64,000 bases of DNA from positions 62,001 through 126,000 of the forward strand of contig CAKSZX010000006.1 of NCBI GenBank assembly GCA_934526065.1. Direction: 5' to 3'. This DNA is from an uncultured Oscillospiraceae bacterium (lineage in GTDB: Bacteria; Bacillota; Clostridia; Oscillospirales; Ruminococcaceae). The notes beneath the pieces are model-generated. The model was not told the origin of the DNA. It did not search any database and was given only the letters and a program-made list of their open reading frames with translations. The stretch's first letter is position 1; each line of letters opens with the position of its first letter. Shown piece by piece: positions 42,304 through 51,113 of this stretch. The position numbers and the translations under genes were made by a program.

Positions 42304-42425
42304 TATTTTGTGGGCTGTTTATATCTTATCATCTTACCAAAGAGAGCCTATTTTGTGGGCTGTTTATATCTTATCATCTTACCAAAGAGAGCCTATTTTG
42401 TGGGCTGTTTATATCTTATCATCTT
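42291..42425. repeat. Tandem repeat, three identical 45-base units
   Basis: Units start ACCAAAGAGAGCC and end TATCTTATCATCTT at 42291, 42336 and 42381. They are exact copies, so the expansion is recent. The remaining 460 bases to the permease gene contain no gene, only the promoter and leader hairpin listed below. Confidence 0.92.
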
Positions 42426-42782
42426 ATCAAAAAGGGCTGAAGTTGCAGGGCGCGGGGTGATATTATACATTCAAATTTTAAAATACAGTATTATATTTAG
42501 AGATAAAAACTTAATGTTTTAAAGATAAAAGTCTAATGTCACCTGCAAAAAAATGTGAAATTAGGCATATCCCGTCGGAAAGGTGTGTTTTTTGTATTAT
42601 AAAGTTAATATAGACATACACAGGGATAAGGGACGATATGTCGGTGTTATCCTTTATTTAATAAACAAATCGACCCAATATATAGGTAAAATCTTAACGA
42701 AATACAAATGTACATTTTGCACAAAAAATAAACGTTTAGAATATAAAAAACGCTGAATTTGACATATAAGGCCGTAAAAATA

Positions 42783-42811
42783 TTGACAAATTGTGAACGA
42801 ACTATTAAAAT
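42783..42811 (+). promoter_or_regulatory. Sigma-A promoter of APC permease 2
   Basis: TTGACA (42783-42788), 17 bases, TAAAAT (42806-42811). Confidence 0.8.
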
Positions 42812-42832
42812 ATATTTGTTTTTAGGAATTAG

Positions 42833-42858
42833 CAAACGCTCCGGTGATTAAGCGTTTG
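42833..42858 (+). promoter_or_regulatory. 5'-leader hairpin of APC permease 2
   Basis: CAAACGCT and AGCGTTTG are perfect 8-base arms around CCGGTGATTA, between the promoter and the AAAAGGAG ribosome site. There is no T-run, so it is an operator or an mRNA-stability structure rather than a terminator. Confidence 0.6.
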
Positions 42859-42882
42859 TAGTAAAAAAGGAGAAAATTTATT

Positions 42883-44238
42883 ATGGCTTCATCAGCAAAA
42901 GATCTTAAAAAGACCTTGGGCAGAATGAACTTGATGTCAATGGCTGTTGGTCAGATTATCGGTTCGGGTGTTATGGTTATGTCAATCGTTGCCCTCGGTA
43001 TGACAGGTCGTTCAGTTAACATCGCTTTCGTTGTTGCTGCGGTTCTTACATGTATTGGCGCTTTGCCAACAATTTTTATGGGTTCTACAATCCGTGTTTA
43101 CGGCGGTTTCTATTCACAGGCTGCCATCTTCGTAGGTGACAAGTACGCAGGTTTCTACGCTGTTACTTACATCTTCTCTAACTGTTCAATGGCTATGTAT
43201 GCAACAGGTTTGGCATCATACCTCGGTTCTTTGATCCCGGCAGTTGCTCAGAATCAGTTAATTACTTCAGTTGTTATCTTCGTAGCATTCCTTATTTTGA
43301 ACTACTTCGGTACAGAGAAGATTGCTAAGGTTCAGGACTTCATGTTCTACCTCCTCGTAGCTGCTTTGCTTATGTTCACAATCTTCGGTGTTCCAAAGGT
43401 ACAGTGGGGCGGTTACTTCGGCAACGAGCTCTTCGGCGCTCCTTTGTTCACTAACGGTGTTTCAGGCTTGCTCGAAGCTGCTTCATACCTTACATTCGCA
43501 ACAGGCGGTGCTACAATTATTCTTAACTTCTCAGCTGAAGCTATCAACCCGACAAAGGATATTCCTTTCGTAGTTATCGTTTCAACTGTTTCAGTTGCTG
43601 TTTTGTACGCTTTCATGGCTTCATGTATCGGTGGTATCATTCCTGCTGAACAGGTTATCGAAGCCGGCAACCTTTCAGTTATCGCTAAGCAGATTATGCC
43701 TACACCTTGCTACTACTTCTTCATCATTTGCGGTGCTTGCTTCGCTCTTGGTACAACATTGAATGCTTCCTTGGGTTGGGTTACAAAGCCTTTGCTCCAG
43801 GCTACAGCAGACGGTTGGTTCCCTGCAGGCTTGGCTAAGCTTAACAAAGCAGGCGTTCCTTACGTATGGCTTACAATCTTCGGTATAGTTAACGTATTGG
43901 CTATCGTTTCAGGCATGAACATTTCAATGCTTGGTAAGCTCGTTCTTCTCATCGGTAACGTTAACAACTTTGTACTTGTTTACGGTATTATGAAATTGCC
44001 TAAACTCTTCCCTGAAGCATGGGCAAAATCACCGTTCCATGTATCAGACGGTGCTTTGAAGGGTTGTCTTGTTCTTTCAATGGCAGTTCTTCTTATGCAG
44101 GCTTACATGAATATTAAGGGTCAGGCAACTTGGGTTCTTATCGCTAACGCTGTAATGTTTGTTGTTGCTTTTGTATACGCAAATGTTATGGTTAAGGGCG
44201 GCAAGATTCACATCCAGCCTTCTTACGACCTTGAATAA
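42883..44238 (+). CDS. Amino acid permease, APC superfamily (copy 2)
   Basis: A 451-residue paralogue of the permease at 29498, with near-identical long stretches such as AVGQIIGSGVMVMSI and GRSVNIAFVVAAV and the same SAEAINPTKDIP segment. Codon choice is again strongly biased to GCT, TCA, CTT and GTT, even more than copy 1, pointing to high expression. Upstream are a clear promoter and a leader hairpin. The main differences lie in TM3-TM4 (FSNCSMAMYATGLASYLGS), which may tune specificity. The substrate is unknown. It stands alone between repeat regions. Confidence 0.88.
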   Translation: MASSAKDLKKTLGRMNLMSMAVGQIIGSGVMVMSIVALGMTGRSVNIAFVVAAVLTCIGALPTIFMGSTIRVYGGFYSQAAIFVGDKYAGFYAVTYIFSNCSMAMYATGLASYLGSLIPAVAQNQLITSVVIFVAFLILNYFGTEKIAKVQDFMFYLLVAALLMFTIFGVPKVQWGGYFGNELFGAPLFTNGVSGLLEAASYLTFATGGATIILNFSAEAINPTKDIPFVVIVSTVSVAVLYAFMASCIGGIIPAEQVIEAGNLSVIAKQIMPTPCYYFFIICGACFALGTTLNASLGWVTKPLLQATADGWFPAGLAKLNKAGVPYVWLTIFGIVNVLAIVSGMNISMLGKLVLLIGNVNNFVLVYGIMKLPKLFPEAWAKSPFHVSDGALKGCLVLSMAVLLMQAYMNIKGQATWVLIANAVMFVVAFVYANVMVKGGKIHIQPSYDLE

Positions 44239-44296
44239 TACAGTTTACTGTTAAATCGAATTCAAGAAATTTAATTTACATAATCACCAAAAAAAG

Positions 44297-44326
44297 AACG
44301 CACCCAATCGGGTGCGTTTTTGTTTT
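44297..44326 (+). terminator. Terminator after APC permease 2
   Basis: AACGCACCC and GGGTGCGTT form the stem around AATC, then TTTTGTTTTTG. Confidence 0.9.
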
Positions 44327-44463
44327 TGGTGTGATTGACAGTGTGGATTTATATTGAATGCCTATGTAAAATACAGGTTTGCATAATAACAGTTCTTTGC
44401 AATTTTTAAACTTGTTGAGGGTTATAGTTTATATCGGAAAATCGGTTCATATAATCTGCAACA

Positions 44464-44622
44464 AGGCGACCAATGGTCGCCCCTACGAGCTATCTGTAAT
44501 TTACCGCTGTGGGTTACAGAATAATATTTCAAAAAGTTTGAGTGCCTTAACGGCCATAAATAGTAATTATAAAGTTAAATCGTAGGGGCGTTCATTGAAC
44601 GCCTATGCAAACCGCAGGTTTA
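44464..44622. repeat. BIME-like pair 3 (type-B plus type-A REP)
   Basis: Type B is at 44464-44487 and type A from 44581. The heads face each other, here 94 bases apart with a different spacer from the 38-39 kb pairs (contains TTTACCGCTGTGGGTTACAG). Confidence 0.85.
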
Positions 44623-44727
44623 CACTGTGGTAAGGTTGTGATGTCAATTTTTTATTAAAAGAATGAGTTTTACAGCTTGTTAAGTTGTTATTTTATGACT
44701 GAAAATCGGTGTAAATAATTTATAATA

Positions 44728-44889
44728 AGGCGACCAATGGTCGCCCCTACGGGCTATCTGTAATTTACCGCTGTCGGGTACAGAATAATATTTCAAAAAA
44801 GTTTGAGTGCCTTAACGGCCACAAATAATAATTATAAAGTTAAATCGTAGGGGCGTTCATTGAACGCCTATGCAAACCGCAGGTTTGCA
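44728..44889. repeat. BIME-like pair 4 (type-B plus type-A REP)
   Basis: Type B is at 44728-44750 and type A from 44846; nearly identical to pair 3. Confidence 0.85.
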
Positions 44890-44977
44890 CTGTGGTAAGG
44901 TTATGATGTCAACTTTTTGCCAAAAGAATGAGTTTTACAGCTTGTTAAGCTGTTATTTTATGACTGAATTTATAATA

Positions 44978-45001
44978 AGGCGACCAATGGTCGCCCCTAC
45001 G
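44978..45001. repeat. Type-B REP-like element, single
   Basis: GGCGACCAATGGTCGCC-CCTACG, without a following type A. A decayed version (GGCGGGCAATGACCGCC-TCTATG) lies at 45107-45130, between it and the RAYT gene. Confidence 0.82.
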
Positions 45002-45214
45002 GACTATTTGTAATATATCGCTGTCGGTTATAAGGCAATAAATACACAAGACAATAATGTCTTGCTTTTCTTGTTAATTGAAGGTAAACATTTTCAAATT
45101 AAAAATGGCGGGCAATGACCGCCTCTATGATGTATCTTAATATAACTATTATTGAATTACATAAAGATACATGATATATTTTATTTATAAATGTTGATAT
45201 TTGGGTGATTTAAT

Positions 45215-45673
45215 ATGGAAAATAATTTTCGTAAAGTTATACGATTAAAAGATTATGATTATAGCCAAAGGGGAGCATACTTTATAACTATATGCACAAA
45301 GGATAAAAAATCAATATTGTCACAAATTAAATTTGATACATATAAAATAGAATTAACCTCAATCGGCATTGTTGTTGAAAATTCTATAAAAAATATCAGT
45401 AAAAAATATCCAAATGCTTTTATTGACAGTTATGTTATAATGCCAAATCATGTTCATTTAATTATTTTTATTGTCAATGGTTATGATAATATTTCGGTAA
45501 GCACAATTATACAACAATTTAAGGGATATACATCAAAACAAGTACAAAACTCGATTTGGCAAAAATCTTTTTATGATCATATCATTCGCAACGAACGGGA
45601 TTTATTCACAAAGCGAAAATATATAGAAGAAAATCCTTTAAAATGGAAAAGCGATGGGCTATATCGTGAATAA
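45215..45673 (+). CDS. REP-associated tyrosine transposase (RAYT, Y1/HUH family)
   Basis: A 152-residue protein of the IS200/Y1 transposase superfamily. The HUH metal motif is H79-V-H81 in VIMPNHVHLII, and a candidate nucleophile Y105 lies in QQFKGYTSKQ. The start RGAYFITICTKDK and the end IRNERDL..RKYIEENPLKW are typical of TnpA-REP proteins. RAYTs cut single-stranded GTAG-headed palindromes and are held to spread REP/BIME elements. The local GTAG-headed pairs end about 90-200 bases upstream. The gene is much more AT-rich than its neighbours, suggesting foreign origin. There are no IS-type terminal repeats, so it is probably single-copy and resident. All key residues are intact. Confidence 0.9.
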   Translation: MENNFRKVIRLKDYDYSQRGAYFITICTKDKKSILSQIKFDTYKIELTSIGIVVENSIKNISKKYPNAFIDSYVIMPNHVHLIIFIVNGYDNISVSTIIQQFKGYTSKQVQNSIWQKSFYDHIIRNERDLFTKRKYIEENPLKWKSDGLYRE

Positions 45674-45762
45674 ATTACATTTTATAGAAATATAAGATTA
45701 CAAGCGGTCAATAACCGCAATTTTATAAAATTTTAAATCGCAAAAATACTGTTCTTCACAAA

Positions 45763-45790
45763 ACAAAAACAGCCCCGAAAGGCTGTTTTA
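45763..45790 (-). terminator. Terminator after the zinc-ribbon gene
   Basis: On the minus strand AAACAGCC and GGCTGTTT flank TTTCGG, ending in TTTTTGTTTTG. Confidence 0.85.
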
Positions 45791-45821
45791 AAATATGAAA
45801 TATTAAATTGTGTTTAAAATA

Positions 45822-46391
45822 TTATATAATGCTTGCGGCACTTATAACGCCGAAAATAAACACAAATGCCAACACGGAACCGAAAATCGCAAGTATCAAC
45901 ATAGCTTTTGCCCAGTTCTTTTTATTTATGTTTTGGCCTGCAAAAGCGGTGTAAAGTATATAAACAATACCCACAATCGGAATACCGGATATAATCATCA
46001 TCCAAAGGTAATCAACAACGGTCAACGGGTCGGTGGATTCTGCTTTTTCATAGCCGCCGGCGTAATAATCATTGCCGGAGAAACCGGTGTTGTAATTCTG
46101 ATTATAATTTGAATATGTGCCGGACGAATAATTGTTTTGACTTGTGCCGTAATCACCTGTATAATTATTCTGTGATGTGTGCCGTGTTTCCCGGCTTTCG
46201 GCAGATTTGTTGAATGAATCCTCATTCGATTTATCTTCGGTTGACACATTGTTATTTTCTTCGGCTTTTTGCCGGTTATTATCGGAAGAATTGTTCCGTG
46301 AATATTTCAATATTTCTGCTCTGGGCAAGCCGCAACCGCCGCAAAAATTGGCGTTATCGCTTACCGGGCGTCCACATCTGGGACAATACAT
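45822..46391 (-). CDS. Zinc-ribbon membrane protein with Asn/Tyr-rich linker
   Basis: A 189-residue protein. A zinc ribbon at the N-terminus has two CxxC pairs (MYCPRCGRPV and FCGGCG). A polar, Asn/Ser/Tyr/Gly-rich disordered stretch spans residues about 35-118. Two C-terminal membrane segments follow (IISGIPIVGIVYILYTAFAG and AMLILAIFGSVLAFVFIF). This layout is common among clostridial zinc-ribbon proteins of unknown function. ATG 46391 lies 9 bases after AAGGAG. An in-frame TTG three codons earlier has no room for the ribosome site. It diverges from hflX. Confidence 0.8.
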   Translation of the reverse strand: MYCPRCGRPVSDNANFCGGCGLPRAEILKYSRNNSSDNNRQKAEENNNVSTEDKSNEDSFNKSAESRETRHTSQNNYTGDYGTSQNNYSSGTYSNYNQNYNTGFSGNDYYAGGYEKAESTDPLTVVDYLWMMIISGIPIVGIVYILYTAFAGQNINKKNWAKAMLILAIFGSVLAFVFIFGVISAASII

Positions 46392-46506
46392 AACAATCAA
46401 CTCCTTACTTTACTTTTGACATTTTAACACAGATATGTGATAAAATAAAGTATCAAAAGACAGAAGAAAGGCACTTTTAATAGATTTTTGGGAAAGGTGT
46501 GTTTAT

Positions 46507-47745
46507 ATGCTAACTAAAACGATACTTGCCGCAGTGGACTGGGGCCAATACAATATGGAGGATTCCATAAAAGAGCTGTCGGCTTTGTGCGAAGCCGCAA
46601 ATATGGAGGTTGTGGGCACGGTTATACAAAACAAAGACCATCCGGAGGGCAAATATTACCTTGGTGAGGGCAAACTGGAACTTGCAAAACAGGTTGCCGC
46701 CGAAAACCGGGCGGAACTTTGCGTTTTTGACTGCGAATTGACAGGCAGCCAGATAAGGAATATATCCGATTATTTGGGCATTGAAGTAATAGACAGAACC
46801 ATGTTGATACTTGAAATTTTCCGGAGCAGGGCCACTACCAGCGAAGGCAAGCTGCAAACAGAGCTTGCTTTGCTTAAATACAGACTGCCAAGGCTTTCCG
46901 GCGTTGGGGTTTCCATGTCAAGGCAAGGTGGCGGCGGTTCCGGCGGAGGCGGTGCAAGAAGAGGCGCCGGTGAAACCAAGTTGGAACTTGACAGGCGTTA
47001 CATTCAAAGCAGGATTGAACTTATCCGTTCAAAGCTTGAACAGGTTGAAAAACGCCGTGACCTGTTAAACACACGGCGCAAGAAAAACGATGTGCCGATA
47101 GTGGCTTTGGCAGGTTATACAAATGTGGGTAAATCCAGCCTTTTGAACACTCTTACCGGCAGTGAAATTTTTGAAAAAGATATGCTTTTTGCCACCCTTG
47201 ACCCAACGGCGAGAAAACTTGTTTTACCAAGCGGACAAACGGTGATTTTGGTTGATACGGTAGGTTTTGTAAGCAGACTGCCCCACAAACTTGTAGAGGC
47301 CTTTAAGTCCACTTTGGAACAGGCTAAGTATGCAGATATTATTTTGCAGGTTTGTGATATTTCCGGCGACGACCGAGATATGCAGTTACAGGTTACCGGG
47401 GAAGTCTTGCGGGAAATAGGCTGTGATATGGACAATGTTATCACGGTTTACAACAAATGTGATAAGTATGACGGGGATATTTTACCGTTTAACGGCATTG
47501 TTACAAGCGCAAAAACGGGAAAAGGTCTTGAGGAGCTTCTCTTAAAAATCGACGATATGTTGTCACGGCGTATGTACGCCTTAGATGTTGTTTTACCATA
47601 CAGCCGGACGAGCCTTATAAACACAATAAGAGAAAACGGCAGAGTAGATGGGGAGGAATACCTGCCGGAGGGAATAGAGGTAAAGGGCTTTGTGGATAAA
47701 AAGCTTGCCTATTTATTTGCCTCTTATCAAAAGAAATCCGATTAA
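46507..47745 (+). CDS. hflX: Ribosome-associated GTPase HflX
   Basis: A 412-residue TRAFAC GTPase. The N-terminal HflX domain ends in a Gly-rich linker and coiled coil (GGGGSGGGGARRGAGETKLE). The GTPase G1 is GYTNVGKSS (203-211), followed by DTVGFVSRLPHKLVEAFKST (G3) and YNKCD (G4). HflX binds the 50S subunit and splits or rescues stalled ribosomes under stress. It probably has its own promoter in the 115-base divergent gap. Confidence 0.95.
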   Translation: MLTKTILAAVDWGQYNMEDSIKELSALCEAANMEVVGTVIQNKDHPEGKYYLGEGKLELAKQVAAENRAELCVFDCELTGSQIRNISDYLGIEVIDRTMLILEIFRSRATTSEGKLQTELALLKYRLPRLSGVGVSMSRQGGGGSGGGGARRGAGETKLELDRRYIQSRIELIRSKLEQVEKRRDLLNTRRKKNDVPIVALAGYTNVGKSSLLNTLTGSEIFEKDMLFATLDPTARKLVLPSGQTVILVDTVGFVSRLPHKLVEAFKSTLEQAKYADIILQVCDISGDDRDMQLQVTGEVLREIGCDMDNVITVYNKCDKYDGDILPFNGIVTSAKTGKGLEELLLKIDDMLSRRMYALDVVLPYSRTSLINTIRENGRVDGEEYLPEGIEVKGFVDKKLAYLFASYQKKSD

Positions 47746-47946
47746 ACGGCAAAAACATATATTTTTCTTTTTCTCTTTTATGTTTTGCACATTATGAAAT
47801 TTTTGCCCGGCATAAGATATGTATTTTTTCACAAAATTGAAAATTTCACTTTACTTTTTAAAGGTAAGTGCGTATAATATCAAAAGTAAAGTTAATAAGA
47901 TTATGTTTGGCCTATATTAACATAAGCCGACAATTACGGAGGATAT

Positions 47947-48375
47947 ATGGACGCTACTGATAAGAAAATACTTGAATTGTTGCAGACTAACGGCAGAATT
48001 ACAGTAAAAGAAATTACACAGACAATTTCTTTAACGGCACCTGCCGTAAGCGAGAGAATAAAAAGACTTGAAAAGGACGGTATCATCGAGGGATACACGG
48101 CTATTATAAACCCGAAAAAAATGGGCAGAACCATACACGCCATTGTAAATGTATCCGTTCAACCGGCAGATACCGAAACATTCTTAAACCTTGTAAATAA
48201 CGAACCTATGGTTGTTGAATGTTACCATGTTACAGGGGCATACAGCTACCTTGTAAAAATTGACGCATACGAAATCGGCGACCTTGAAAAGTTGATTATG
48301 CAGTTTCAAAAAATGGGAAATACAAATACCCAGATTATTTTCTCAACACCTTTGCGGAGAAAACCTATTTTGTAA
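47947..48375 (+). CDS. Lrp/AsnC family transcriptional regulator
   Basis: A 142-residue leucine-responsive-type regulator. The HTH spans residues 4-60 (LLQTNGRITVKEITQ, PAVSERIKRLEKDG), followed by the RAM effector-binding domain with ECYHVTGAYSYLVKI. Members sense amino acids and bind DNA as octamers or hexadecamers. Its targets are not evident. The two APC permeases, the racemase and the M20 hydrolase in this window would be natural candidates, which is inference. It follows ACGGAGG and ends at a terminator at 48390. Confidence 0.93.
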   Translation: MDATDKKILELLQTNGRITVKEITQTISLTAPAVSERIKRLEKDGIIEGYTAIINPKKMGRTIHAIVNVSVQPADTETFLNLVNNEPMVVECYHVTGAYSYLVKIDAYEIGDLEKLIMQFQKMGNTNTQIIFSTPLRRKPIL

Positions 48376-48389
48376 TAATTAAGTATATT

Positions 48390-48436
48390 GCCTTGCAATC
48401 AAAGCCTTGAATGACCGGGATTGCAAGGTATTTTTA
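48390..48436 (+). terminator. Terminator after the Lrp gene
   Basis: CCTTGCAATC (48391-48400) pairs with GATTGCAAGG (48419-48428) across an 18-base loop that can itself pair, then TATTTTTA. Confidence 0.75.
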
Positions 48437-48490
48437 CATAAAATGTACATAATTGGGAAATATAATATACGCAATTAAGGAGAATTTGTT

Positions 48491-49267
48491 ATGTTGTACG
48501 ATTATTTGTTTTATTTTGTTGTTTACTCTTTTATCGGTTGGTGTACCGAGGTGTGTTTTTGCAGCGTAAGCACCGGTAAATTTGTAAACAGGGGATTTTT
48601 AAACGGGCCTGTTTGTCCTATTTACGGCTTCGGTATGGTCATAGTTATATATATACTCACCCCTGTGACGGAAAATGTTTTTCTTTTGTTTTTCGGCTCA
48701 ATGATTTTGGCAAGCGCTTTGGAACTTGTCACCGGTTGGGCGCTTAAAAAGTTGTTCCACACAAGTTGGTGGGATTATTCCGACAAGCCTTTTAATTTAG
48801 GCGGTTATATCTGCTTGGGTTACAGTTTTTATTGGGCGTTTGGCGGCGTTTTGATGATGAGAGTTATTCATCCGATGATTGCGGATTTAATCGCAAAAAT
48901 AAACCCGAAGTTGGGATTTGTGTTCCTTTGCGTTTCATTTGCTGTTTTTGCGGTTGACTTTGTTGCCACAATTTTGACAATCAACAAGTTGAACAAGGAT
49001 TTGAAAACAATCAATAAGTTGGCCGAGGCTATTCACGACAGCAGCGAGAACCTTGCAATGCGCATAGGCAACAAGGCAATCAAAGAGGATGAAAAACTTG
49101 CAGGACTTAAAAGAGAGCTTTCCACAAGGAAGGATATGCTTAAAGCCGATGTTGCGGTAAGCCGTGTATTCGGTAAGCAGAGAATTTTAAAGGCTTTCCC
49201 TAACGCAAAGCATATTGATTATAACGATTTGCTTGAAGAACTTAAACAAAACTACGGCGTGAAATAA
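48491..49267 (+). CDS. CmpB-type putative ABC transporter permease (PF06541)
   Basis: A 258-residue protein with four or five N-terminal membrane segments and a charged C-terminal helix of about 90 residues. The family signature is visible as YSFIGWCTEV, NRGFLNGPVCPIYGFG and WWDYSDKPFNLGGYICLGYS (split over two stretches). The family is common in Clostridia and is often called ABC-transporter type IV, yet no ATPase lies nearby and the real role is unsettled. ATG 48491 follows AAGGAG. Confidence 0.85.
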   Translation: MLYDYLFYFVVYSFIGWCTEVCFCSVSTGKFVNRGFLNGPVCPIYGFGMVIVIYILTPVTENVFLLFFGSMILASALELVTGWALKKLFHTSWWDYSDKPFNLGGYICLGYSFYWAFGGVLMMRVIHPMIADLIAKINPKLGFVFLCVSFAVFAVDFVATILTINKLNKDLKTINKLAEAIHDSSENLAMRIGNKAIKEDEKLAGLKRELSTRKDMLKADVAVSRVFGKQRILKAFPNAKHIDYNDLLEELKQNYGVK

Positions 49268-49284
49268 TCATACATAAAAATAAA

Positions 49285-49318
49285 ATTACCCGAAAATCAA
49301 TTTCGGGTAATTTTTTTA
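49285..49318. terminator. Bidirectional terminator between the CmpB-type gene and the 68-residue gene
   Basis: ATTACCCGAAA and TTTCGGGTAAT flank ATCAA with T-runs on both sides. The minus-strand gene's stop codon (49297-49299) lies in the loop. Confidence 0.85.
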
Positions 49319-49503
49319 ATCTCGTTAAATTTCTCTTTTGCCTGTGGATAATTGTCAAAAGTTGCGATTACTTTTTCCCCGCCCGGATTGGAGAGGGCAA
49401 TAATTTGGTATTTTTCACCCTTTCGGCCCAGGGTAAATCCTGTGACTTTTCGTGGCAGAGAAATTATCTTTTTATATATTGAAAAAGCTGTTTTTATTTT
49501 CAT
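49297..49503 (-). CDS. Small basic protein, unknown function, coupled to the glycosyltransferase
   Basis: A 68-residue, lysine-rich protein. It begins MKIKTAFSIYKKIISLPRKV, then has a beta-rich middle (YQIIALSNPGG..KVIATFDNYPQA) and a basic helical end. There is no signal peptide or known domain that I can name. It starts one base after the stop of the GT2 gene (49505), suggesting translational coupling, since no strong ribosome site of its own is seen. Its stop lies inside a terminator hairpin. Confidence 0.55.
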   Translation of the reverse strand: MKIKTAFSIYKKIISLPRKVTGFTLGRKGEKYQIIALSNPGGEKVIATFDNYPQAKEKFNEIKKITRN

Positions 49504-49504
49504 T

Positions 49505-50497
49505 TTATTTTATCTTTAACCGGCGGCGCAGGCGGTAGTCTATATAAACAAACACATTTTTTATCATCTGCCACTCTACCCAAATGTAGTTCGGCAGATT
49601 TTTTAATCTGAATTTCGGTTTATCTATTTTTCCAACCATTTTAAATGCGCTTATAAGACCTTTTGTTAAATCCCCGGCATAGCCGTTTTTAATATATGCC
49701 AAATATTTTGGAATGTAACCCAATATGAGGAACGGCAAATTTAGAATGTACATTAAAATCGGCATATTTTTGTAGTGAAGCAGTGCGGTGTTTTGACCGG
49801 ATTTTATGGCCTTAAATGTGTTGTATTTACCCCCTGTTGTGGCGGAACAAATATGGTAACACACTGCCTTTGGATTAAATATGTTTTTATAACCCAAATT
49901 GTTGGCACGCCAGCCTATGTCAACATCTTCGCCGTAGGCAAAGAAGTTTTCGTCAAAAAGGCCGATTTCGTTTAAAATGCTTTTTCTGTACAGGGCGGCT
50001 CCTCCGCAGGCGGAAAAAATCCTCTCTTGCCTTGTGTATCTGTCTTTTGAAAGGCCGTCACCCCTTTTGCAGGTCCAGCCGAAAAGTGGAACATAGTCCC
50101 CGGCGTCGTCTGCCAAGTCACGGTGGAAATGCTGTACCATCAAACTGCCTACGGAAAAAATCTTTTTGTCGGTATCGGCAACCGCCACAAGTTGTGACAA
50201 CCAGTCCGGTTGGGCAAAGGCGTCGTTGTTAAAAAGCACCGCATACTCCGCATCGCTTGCCTCTATGCCTCGGTTTACCGCATAGGAGAAGCCGGTGTTT
50301 TCCCGAAATTTTATGATTTTAAAATTTTTAAATCTTGTGGCACACTCCTCGATAATTTCAACCGAGCGATCTTTACTGCCGTTGTCTATTATTATAATTT
50401 CGTATTCTTCTTTAAAATCCTGATTTATACAGCTGTCTATACTGTCTTTGATCCAGCCCTCGCCGTTAAGGTTTGGGATTATTATACTTGCTTTCAT
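49505..50497 (-). CDS. Glycosyltransferase family 2 (rhamnosyltransferase-like)
   Basis: A 330-residue GT-A enzyme. It opens with ASIIIPNLNGEGWI, and the donor-site motif AVLFNNDAF fills the DXD position. CGGAALYRKS and FFAYGEDVDIGWRA form the acceptor and catalytic region, as in WbbL-type rhamnosyltransferases. There is no membrane anchor, though a hydrophobic stretch near residue 255 (ILMYILNLPFLILGY) may associate with membrane. It probably adds a sugar to a cell-surface polymer. No other polysaccharide genes are adjacent. Confidence 0.88.
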   Translation of the reverse strand: MKASIIIPNLNGEGWIKDSIDSCINQDFKEEYEIIIIDNGSKDRSVEIIEECATRFKNFKIIKFRENTGFSYAVNRGIEASDAEYAVLFNNDAFAQPDWLSQLVAVADTDKKIFSVGSLMVQHFHRDLADDAGDYVPLFGWTCKRGDGLSKDRYTRQERIFSACGGAALYRKSILNEIGLFDENFFAYGEDVDIGWRANNLGYKNIFNPKAVCYHICSATTGGKYNTFKAIKSGQNTALLHYKNMPILMYILNLPFLILGYIPKYLAYIKNGYAGDLTKGLISAFKMVGKIDKPKFRLKNLPNYIWVEWQMIKNVFVYIDYRLRRRLKIK

Positions 50498-50565
50498 TTA
50501 TTTATCCTTATTTTAAATTCTGTGTTTATTATAAATTATGCGGGGCAAATCGTCAATACAAGGCA

Positions 50566-50592
50566 CAAAAAAACGCCGTTTACACGGCGTTT
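50566..50592 (-). terminator. Terminator after ridA
   Basis: AAACGCCG and CGGCGTTT pair around TTTACA, with a T-run on the minus strand (TTTTTTTG). Confidence 0.85.
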
Positions 50593-50617
50593 GATTTTGA
50601 ATAATATTTAAGATAAA

Positions 50618-50995
50618 TTATTCTTTGTAAGCGATAGCTTCGATTTCAAGCAAAGCGCCCTTTGGTACTGCAACTACCTGGAATGCGCTTCTTGCCGGGA
50701 AAGCACCTTCAAAGAATGTGCCGTAAACACCGTTCATAGCTGCAAAATCGTTGATGTCTTTGAGCAAAACTGTTGTCTTAACAACATCTGCCATTGAGTA
50801 GCCTTCGCTTTCAAGAATGTTCTTGATGTTTGTAAGGCTCTGTTTAGCCTGAGCTTCAATACCTTCCGGGAATGCACCTGTTGCAGGGTCAACAGGAAGC
50901 TGACCTGAAACATAAATTGTGTTGCCTGTTCTGATAGCCTGTGAATATGGGCCGATAGCTGCAGGAGCTTTTTCACTGAATACTACTTTTTTCAT
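50618..50995 (-). CDS. ridA: RidA family enamine/imine deaminase
   Basis: A 125-residue protein of the YjgF/YER057c/UK114 family. It hydrolyses reactive 2-aminoacrylate and other enamines released by PLP enzymes. The active-site residues R102 (FPARSAFQV) and E119 (LEIEAIAY) are intact, and GPYSQA and YVSGQLP are the family marks. ATG 50995 has an AAGGAT-type ribosome site upstream. It fits an amino-acid-catabolising lifestyle, given the racemase and OCD-family genes close by. Confidence 0.95.
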   Translation of the reverse strand: MKKVVFSEKAPAAIGPYSQAIRTGNTIYVSGQLPVDPATGAFPEGIEAQAKQSLTNIKNILESEGYSMADVVKTTVLLKDINDFAAMNGVYGTFFEGAFPARSAFQVVAVPKGALLEIEAIAYKE

Positions 50996-51113
50996 TTTAG
51001 TGTTATCCTTTCGTTTTTTAGCGGGATTGTTCCCGCATTTTTACATATTTAAGTATAACATCAAACGGCATTTTTTTCAATAACTAAATACCGAATTATG
51101 TGTAAAAACAATG

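Larger units (their letters stand above)
44464..45012. repeat. Tandem duplication of BIME units, period about 250-264 bases
   Basis: The segment from 44464 recurs from 44728 with only a few changes, including the spacer with AGTTTGAGTGCCTTAACGGC, and a third partial unit starts at 44978. It lies directly upstream of the RAYT gene. No gene is supported between 44239 and 45214. Confidence 0.85.

Noticed and set aside
42310..42522. Open frame with repeated GCLYLIILPKRAYFV
   Set aside because: It is a by-product of the 45-base tandem repeat, which is a multiple of three; no ribosome site and no homology pattern.
44379..44585. 68-residue open frame upstream of the RAYT
   Set aside because: It is made of REP and BIME spacer sequence; the sister copy at +264 bases does not keep the frame.
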